Of a stretch of DNA of 10,679 nucleotides, positions 9,729 through 10,679 are shown in pieces; position 1 is the stretch's first letter, and every line of letters begins with the position of its first letter. The stretch lies in NCBI GenBank assembly GCA_002286715.1, contig NSJX01000141.1, forward strand, positions 1-10,679, written 5' to 3'. The position numbers and the translations under genes were made by a program. Origin of the DNA: Dentipellis sp. KUC8613 (lineage: Eukaryota; Basidiomycota; Agaricomycetes; Russulales; Hericiaceae). The notes beneath the pieces were generated by a model. The model was not told the DNA's origin and searched no databases. It saw only the letters and a program-made list of their open reading frames with translations.

Positions 9729-9945
9729 TTTGTGGCAGACGGCAGGGCGTTTTTCCAGGAGCGAAGAGAAGGCTGGCGATTACTCCTGGACCCGACTAGG
9801 GAAAAATCGGTCATAGCAAGGGGAGTCCGCCACAGGCGGACCGAAAAATGGACATACTGTAGGGGGATTTCGGACGGTTCGGCGGAGGCCTTCTAGGGAA
9901 ATCCGCAGCGGACCGGCTGTCTTAGGGAGGGTTAGGGTTTGCCAG
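9729..9945 (-). promoter_or_regulatory. Presumed EFL1 promoter: CT-rich leader, CCG/CGG palindromes, TTAGGG box
   Basis: Immediately upstream of the EFL1 ATG the minus strand has a pyrimidine-rich tract (CCTTCTCTTCGCTCC, 9758-9772), a usual feature of fungal leaders. Further upstream are two palindromes: GTCCGCC-ACA-GGCGGAC at 9825-9841 and TCCGC-A-GCGGA at 9902-9912. Each places CCG and CGG triplets in everted order, the type of site bound by Zn2Cys6 transcription factors. Two TTAGGG units lie at 9922-9927 and 9932-9937 (AAACCCTAACCCTCCCTAA on the gene strand). No TATA box is evident. The transcription start cannot be placed from sequence. Confidence 0.4.
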
Positions 9946-10440
9946 ATCTGCCGCTTGGGGCGAGATCAGAACGGTGAGTTACGTGATTGAATTCGGTCGC
10001 ACTCGGTCGACGGTGTCTGAATCCGTAGCGGTGCCGGGCGCACCATCCCCGGCCCTCTCTTCATACCTATAATACATACACGGCCCTCCGGGCATTACCC
10101 TGGACCCCCCGGGATCTGTCTACAAGGTTTGAGTAGCACACAGTAAGGGACTGATTTTCAGAAACAACACTATATCATAATCATTGGCAATGAAAGAAAA
10201 GTGCATCTGATAATATTTTTGAAGCCCAACCATGCCTCGGCCCTCACTAACACTCGCGCACTCGGCATGGTTGGGTCTTGAACATTGCTCTTTCCAGAAA
10301 ATGCCATGCCAGCTTCCGGCATGCATCAGACAAAATCTACATGGCTTTATAGAAGTTCATAGCCTACATAGCCTATAAAGAGCCATAGCAATGTCTATTT
10401 CTTTTGGGGCTATAGAACTACCACTATCACTATCATAGTA
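9946..10440. other. Non-coding stretch with inverted repeats; no gene seen
   Basis: About 500 nt without a convincing gene. The left half is GC-rich with further scattered CCG/CGG triplets. After about 10130 it becomes AT-richer. A perfect 12-bp inverted repeat (CCCAACCATGCC 10225-10236, GGCATGGTTGGG 10264-10275) encloses a 27-nt loop. A second, shorter one (CATGCC/GGCATG) follows near 10303-10322. From about 10350 there are many CATAGCC/GGCTATG-like words leading into the tandem repeat. A minus-strand frame (10120-10326, 68 aa) overlaps the inverted repeats, resembles nothing and is likely chance. Confidence 0.5.
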
Positions 10441-10573
10441 CTATAGACTGCTATGAAATAGGGCACCCTGCTATGGCTGCTATGGAATTAGGTGCCTCAC
10501 TATGGCTGCTATGGAAGGAAGGTGTGTCACTATGGCTGCTATGGTTATAAGTACCTTGCTATGACTACTACAG
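10441..10573. repeat. Tandem repeat, 29-30-bp unit with CTATGGCTGCTATGG core
   Basis: The 15-mer CTATGGCTGCTATGG is exact at 10471-10485, 10500-10514 and 10530-10544. Each is followed by 14 or 15 diverged bases, giving units of 29, 30 and 29 bp. A diverged unit precedes (10441-10470, CTATAGACTGCTATG) and a decayed half-unit follows from 10559. The 15-mer is itself an imperfect direct repeat of CTATGG(CTG). The array may continue a larger repeat family beyond the window. Its function is unknown; an old satellite or a terminal part of a transposon are possibilities. Confidence 0.8.
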
Positions 10574-10679
10574 CTCCATCCTAAGACACAGAGGCTATGT
10601 ACCCTCTATGGCCAATGTAGCCCAAGAACTATACTATAACAACATTCTAGGCAACAGTAAATATATTATTCCTCACTTA

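Noticed and set aside
10120..10326. Minus-strand 68-aa frame as a gene
   Set aside because: It overlaps inverted repeats, has no family resemblance and lies in non-coding AT-rich DNA.
352..10393. Shared 10-mer CATAGCAATG at 352-361 and 10384-10393 as ends of one element
   Set aside because: The flanks do not align beyond the decamer, and two conserved host genes lie between, so chance is more likely.
10441..10573. CRISPR-like array (repeat-spacer appearance)
   Set aside because: The core is only 15 bp, spacers are 14-15 bp, the setting is a eukaryotic nuclear genome and no cas genes are present. It is an ordinary degenerate tandem repeat.

Overview
This window looks like nuclear DNA of a filamentous basidiomycete, probably an agaricomycete. 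The evidence is the gene content (a Ras exchange factor of the Cdc25 type and the cytoplasmic ribosome-maturation GTPase Efl1/Ria1), very short introns (49-62 nt, one of 91 nt) with CTNAC-like branch points, and the close packing of the two genes. There are no bacterial operons and no recognisable rRNA or tRNA. The organism call is an inference from protein resemblance and gene architecture, without a database search.

Both real genes lie on the minus strand, head to tail. From right to left: (1) 9728-5928 is EFL1/RIA1, reconstructed as 12 exons giving 1066 aa. (2) A gap of only 165 bp (5763-5927) holds an AATAAA signal for EFL1 and must also hold the promoter or leader of the next gene. (3) 5762-1075 is a CDC25-like Ras guanine nucleotide exchange factor, reconstructed as 8 exons giving 1429 aa, with SH3, two WW-type modules, RasGEF_N and the catalytic RasGEF domain. 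All exon joins were chosen by reading frame, GT/GC...AG borders and continuity of the conserved protein family, and the phases close exactly in both genes.

The flanks are not obviously genic. The left flank (1-1074) holds an open frame running off the edge, GC-rich 60-bp tandem repeats, and a TATA-containing segment ending in TATCAACA at 740 that resembles part of an LTR. The right flank (9729-10679) holds the presumed EFL1 promoter, with CCG/CGG palindromes and a TTAGGG box. It is followed by AT-richer DNA with a 12-bp inverted repeat and a 29-30-bp tandem repeat built on CTATGGCTGCTATGG.

The genes serve nutrient signalling to Ras/cAMP (CDC25) and late 60S ribosomal subunit maturation (EFL1). 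Both are growth functions, but their adjacency is not evidence of a shared pathway. I found no clear sign of an undescribed biological system. The points worth a second look concern splicing (a GC-AG intron, several stop-free 3n introns, one possible hidden intron), a large overlapping upstream ORF at CDC25, and the flanking repeats.
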